A stretch of 64,000 nt of DNA from Apostichopus japonicus (lineage: Eukaryota > Echinodermata > Holothuroidea > Aspidochirotida > Stichopodidae). The notes beneath the pieces are model-generated. The model had not been told where the DNA came from and did no database searches. It was given only the letters and a program-made list of their open reading frames with translations. This document shows positions 59,814 through 64,000 of the stretch, in pieces (positions within the stretch are counted from its first letter, which is position 1; each line of letters begins with the position of its first letter). The DNA lies in the NCBI RefSeq assembly GCF_037975245.1, contig NC_092571.1, positions 20,794,917 to 20,858,916 of the forward strand, given 5' to 3'. Made by a program: the position numbers and the translations under genes.

Positions 59814-61924
59814 CTGGAAAAATTTAAGAAACAGAAAGTTGTCAGGAAAGTACTCCAAAGAACAGAGCTGCACTTTTTGCTAAAAAAAAGTATTATTTGC
59901 AGTTTTATGATGAATGCATGAAGATATTGGCAACTATTGCACCCTGATGGCAACACCTTAAAAATGTTGAGAAAATATTTTCATCATGAAAGCTGCAAAA
60001 ACAAGGGTCAATAAGAATGCATTTGTTCCAAACAACCAGCAAAATTTAGAAAATTAGAATATAAGATATTATACATATTTTTCGGTTGCAACCAGAGCAA
60101 TACATCGGCAACTTGTTAATATATGTACAGACATTTGCCTTCAGAAATGTACCCATATCTGATCGATGGGCAACCCTCACCACAGATTGGACGCGAAAAG
60201 CAATTAGAAGGGTACACGACTATTTTACTCGACCAAGTCACTTATTCAAATCACATTAAAAGTGGGAAGTTTCCCTTCGGCAATAACTGTGCATGGCATT
60301 CTGGTCAGTGCCCTAACACTAAGCATATTGTATGTGCACAGTGCTGTACCATGCACTAAAATATTACAATTAGGACTGTGATCTATCAACGATGTCATCT
60401 GACTTTTATGCCAATGTTTATTAAAATTGCTCATGCACTATTTTTACATTAATTGGGGGGGGGGGGGTTCATGACACACAAACAATGAACAGAGCTATGG
60501 TATTACATATACATGTGTCAAAATTCTTAATTGCTAATTTGAAGTAATGCAGCACCTACTGTAATAGCTTCCTACTGATTAAAGGCAAATTAATAAACCA
60601 CGCCTAAACATTAAAGTGAAAACATCCATAGGTCTGTATTGCTTCAAACACCAATCCTACATTTGCCAATCCCTGCTCTGCCCATCCTCTGGAAAATCAG
60701 GAGTAGTAAAATAAAAGAGTTACCAAAACTGTGTTCTCTCATTTTAAAATGAAACAAATCTGTAAGCAAACTGCTTAACCACTAAAGACCCTGTTTCAGC
60801 GTCTGTGTAAATTTAGAGGGCCTGACATTTCGATCCCCTCTCATTTTAAACGGAATTAACCAGTTCTATCTTGACAGGTTTTGAACTGGTTAACCTGTTG
60901 ATTCCTGTTATGGTATACCGTTGGAACAAGTTAATTCTTTGGGCGAATAATCGGTTATCAAAGATATTTTGGCCCCTTCTGGATATGTTCCTGCGAATGT
61001 CCGTGCTTACAAACACTTGATTATTCCAATAGAGAGTTGTTTGTGTCACGTCAGTTAAACGCCTAATGAACATCGGTTGTTTTGTACAACTCTGATGTTT
61101 TGGTGAAAAATTGCAGAGATTTTGGTGGACTTTTCTTTTTCTGTCTTCGCGATCTATCAGTTGAGTATCTGATATCATAAGACTGCAAAGTCAATGAAAT
61201 TTGCATGCAAGCATACATATTACTGAAGTAGCAAACTGATACTGTACACGATATTTAAACCTTACTATGGGTGAAAAGCATAACCTGATGCAGTCTGTAC
61301 ACATAACCATCTCTTTCAGACACTGATCCAGGGAAGTGTTGGGGATTGTACACTCCTCCCCCCCCCCCCACCTCATCCCATCCTATCCCTCTTTCTCTAG
61401 CTCACAATGCAAAAGTAGTTAGAAGTACAGCTTGCATTTTACAGCTTGCATTTTGAGCTCATTATAGACCTAATTTCATGTCTAAATATGTCTCAGAATT
61501 CACCATTTTGACATGTGAAATTTTACATTTCTCGGCTTCCAAATCTGCCCCCTTAATGACACTTTTACATGTTAATTTTAGTAACAATATGAGCTTGTTT
61601 TGCAAGGTTTCTTTATATTTTTCCCTTTGCCATTCTATTATTAGTAACAAATCACATTCAGACATCAACATCATGATTACAACGTTTCCTAACATATCTG
61701 ACCACATTTTGGCTCAGAGTGGATTGGAATTTAAGATATCTGTATATGAAGTTTTACTCTTTCATGAGTGTAGTGAATGTCAACATGTGTTGACTCAAAT
61801 ATTACAGCCCCATTGAAGAATGTCTCAGTTAATTGCTGCAAAATACTTAGGAGTAGACAATGTGCCTCCACAAGAGGCTGGACCTATGTTGTATTTTGCA
61901 TTTCTATCCGCAGAATATTTAAAT

Positions 61925-62275
61925 ACACATTAACATCTGTGTCGTCCCCAATGATAGATGAATCCATGTGAAAAAAATGGTTTTAAAAATTTATAATTGA
62001 TTATCAGAAATCAAATTTAAAGTCACTCAAAGGGTTTGACAGATTAGGTATTGATGTCATTGATGACCATATACTTAACAAGCTGTCATTTTAAACACAT
62101 TGATATCTGTGTGGTCCCCCAATGATACATAAATATTCATAATGGTGAAAAAAAATGGTTTTAAAAATTTGTAATTGATTATCAGAAATCAAATTTAAAG
62201 TTACACAAATGGTTTGACAGTTATGTATTGAAGTCATTGATGACCATATACTTAACAAGCTGTAATTTTATTTTA
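61925..62275 (+). repeat. Tandem duplication, period 170-178 bp
   Basis: Copies from about 61925 and 62095 share ATCTGTGT, ATGGTTTTAAAAATTT, GATTATCAGAAATCAAATTT and GATGACCATATACTTAACAA in order; copy 2 has an extra AATATTCAT. Confidence 0.92.
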
Positions 62276-63570
62276 ATTTAAATTTTTCTTAACGTTTGTG
62301 AAATCAGCTTTGATATCTGGCAGCCTACATCACATACAACAATAACAACAGAAACTGCTTCCATGTTTAACTGTCCAATGAACCTATTGTATTAACCAAA
62401 GAAACTAAAGTTGAGAAGAAAATACACAGAATCAAGAAATGAACTATAAATTTAGTCAAATAAGGAAGAAGTTCCCCGAAAATGACCGATACATCTTTTA
62501 CCGTCATCATATTTTCGATATTCGCGATTTTCTTCACTGTAACTGTGTGATATAAAGTTTCAAGCATGACATTCCTCGATATCTCGGAATTATTTTCACG
62601 GTTGGAATCTGCAGAATATTTCTTATAAAACAATTGATATTATATAGCAGAATGATAAATTAAAAGGTGAAGTTTAATTAAAGACAAGGAGTGGAAAGAA
62701 CGTTGGACAGCATCCACACAATGTCGGTCACCTGGAATGTTACAGAATGTACCACAAAAAGGAGTCTTTGTTGGGTAGAGGAATGAGTGGGCTGTGACAA
62801 AGAGACAGGGGTAAGAGGCACAAGTTGGGGTGGGCGGGGGTACATGAGTAAGCTGAATGGGTAAGGTATTGAAGGAATAGGGTGAACAATTGCAGAACAG
62901 TTTACTTTGGGTTTGCAAACACCAATTATGATATTCGTCTGCTCGTCCTCGAAAAATCAAAGCCTTCTCAGATTTTGACAAGGATAAAATGCACAGAGTT
63001 GAAAAGGATGTAAATTTGACTCCATAAACAATTGTACATTGCTATTCACTGTGAAACAAATAACTCCATGTAAAGTGAATTGGAATCGAAGCACTTAATG
63101 AAAGCAGTATATAAACAGACAGCAGAAATGCAATGTACAGTAGTAAACAATGTAGTAAACTGCAAACGAAGAAAAAGAGTACCCATCTGAGGCAAAATTA
63201 ACGATGACATAAATTACAACATGAATTAACGATGACATCAAAATGAACTAAGAAAGAAGGAAATTCAACAGATTCCACCATATTTCCTTTTGTTTTTGAG
63301 TAAGAAGCTATCCAACCGCAAGAATAATATCAGATACCATGTGAAGGTGGCGTTCATTGAACCGACCAAGGAGCAGAACGAAAAAGGAGACATCATGCAC
63401 TAATTTTATTAAGAATGGAAGTAGAAGGGGGGGCAGCAAGGGGGGTTAGGCAGGTAAAGTTATTAAGTATTAACAAGTGTGAGTTTGGATCTTCTTTTGT
63501 GAGATTTGTTGGTTCTGCATGAGGCAGGTATGACATGTCAAGTAGATGTGAGGTGTACAGCAGTTAAAGG

Positions 63571-63857
63571 AGTTGTTTGTATTTGACGAGATAAATGTCC
63601 AGGGGTTGTTTGTATTTGACAGTATAATTGTCCTGGGGTTGTTTGTATTTGACAGGATATGTCCAGAAGTTGTGTATTTGACAGGATAGATGTCCAGGAG
63701 TTCTTTGTATTTGACGGGGTAGATGTCCAGGAGTTGTTTGTATTTGGCAAGATAACTGTCCAGGGGTTGTTTGTATTTGACAGGATAAATGTCCAGGTGT
63801 TGTTTGTATTTGACCGGATAAATGTCCAGGAGTGGTTTGTATTTGACACGATAAATG
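63571..63857 (+). repeat. 33-bp minisatellite, about 9 copies
   Basis: Unit: GTTGTTTGTATTTGACAGGA followed by TAAATGTCCAGGG. As 33 is a multiple of three, several frames stay open on both strands (for example an 11-residue QIQTTPGHLSC repeat on minus). No splice or domain support, so I treat these frames as a by-product of the repeat. Confidence 0.92.
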
Positions 63858-64000
63858 CAAACAGATGAACCTGTAGTCCACAAATAGTGAATTAAACATA
63901 AAATGTAAACAAAATGAAATGATAAAACATTCTTCACTCAATGACTATGTTATGTAAAAGAACTGTTTGGTTTTGTCTGTAGTTGTAGCAGGAATGCTAA

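Larger units (their letters stand above)
46174..64000. other. 5' region of the gene, no convincing exon
   Basis: 17.8 kb upstream of exon 1 with no SEA-domain, LDLa or other recognisable coding sequence. It holds one TTAA-flanked MITE, two minisatellites, a dispersed repeat, a pyrimidine tract, a tandem duplication and two weak exon candidates. Whether it is intron or includes the promoter depends on the start of exon 1. No CpG-rich promoter-like stretch was seen. Confidence 0.7.

Noticed and set aside
63470-63941. 103-155-residue minus-strand open frames with an 11-residue repeat
   Set aside because: A 33-bp tandem repeat keeps several frames open at once on both strands; that points to a minisatellite, not a protein.
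55440-64000. SEA-domain exons
   Set aside because: Looked for the SEA fold and Ser-Gly-Asp attachment sites in all minus-strand frames to the right edge; none seen.

Overview
The window is animal nuclear DNA: AT-rich, intron-dense and full of minisatellites and non-autonomous DNA transposons. It is dominated by one gene on the minus strand that I read as perlecan (HSPG2-like basement-membrane heparan sulfate proteoglycan). I joined 26 exons by hand between 46173 and 150. Their reading phases agree across every junction and they give about 1,087 continuous residues without a stop (3,261 nt). The architecture is vertebrate-like: four LDL-receptor class A modules, one C2-type Ig, laminin EGF (LE) repeats, laminin IV (L4) domain 1, LE repeats, L4 domain 2, then LE repeats running off the left edge. 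A marine deuterostome invertebrate, most likely an echinoderm, fits this architecture, the GC content and the repeats; that is inference, not something a marker in the sequence proves.

Layout in gene order (right to left): 46.2-64 kb is the 5' part, with no convincing exon, only two weak exon candidates (56.6 and 59.8 kb). LDLa exons lie at 46.1, 39.2, 37.8 and 37.2 kb; the Ig exons at 35.8 and 28.2 kb, separated by a 7.5-kb intron; the first half-LE exon at 26.4 kb; L4-1 at 24.1-19.2 kb; LE at 18.4-10.9 kb; L4-2 at 10.1-9.3 kb; LE at 8.1-0.15 kb. The SEA/domain I region, the remaining domain III, the Ig array and the LG domains of a full perlecan are not in the window. The L4+LE module occurs twice with recurring exon sizes (112, 87 and 56 nt), so a multi-exon block was duplicated inside the gene.

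The introns hold most of the unusual material: a 32-copy 55-bp array that starts at, and repeatedly copies, a real 5' splice site; a second unrelated 55-bp array; a 25-bp CTAG-rich array; a two-type array of 36- and 40-bp units; a 33-bp array; a PIF/Harbinger-like element with TTA target duplications; a 698-bp foldback element with an 8-bp duplication sitting inside a 70-bp tandem repeat; a TIR element whose end lies 16 bp from a 3' splice site; TTAA-flanked MITEs; a tRNA-derived SINE head; and two 23-25-bp palindromic insertions that are near-identical in opposite orientation and each flanked by perfect 7-bp direct repeats. No bacterial-type feature, CRISPR array, rRNA or intact tRNA gene was seen.
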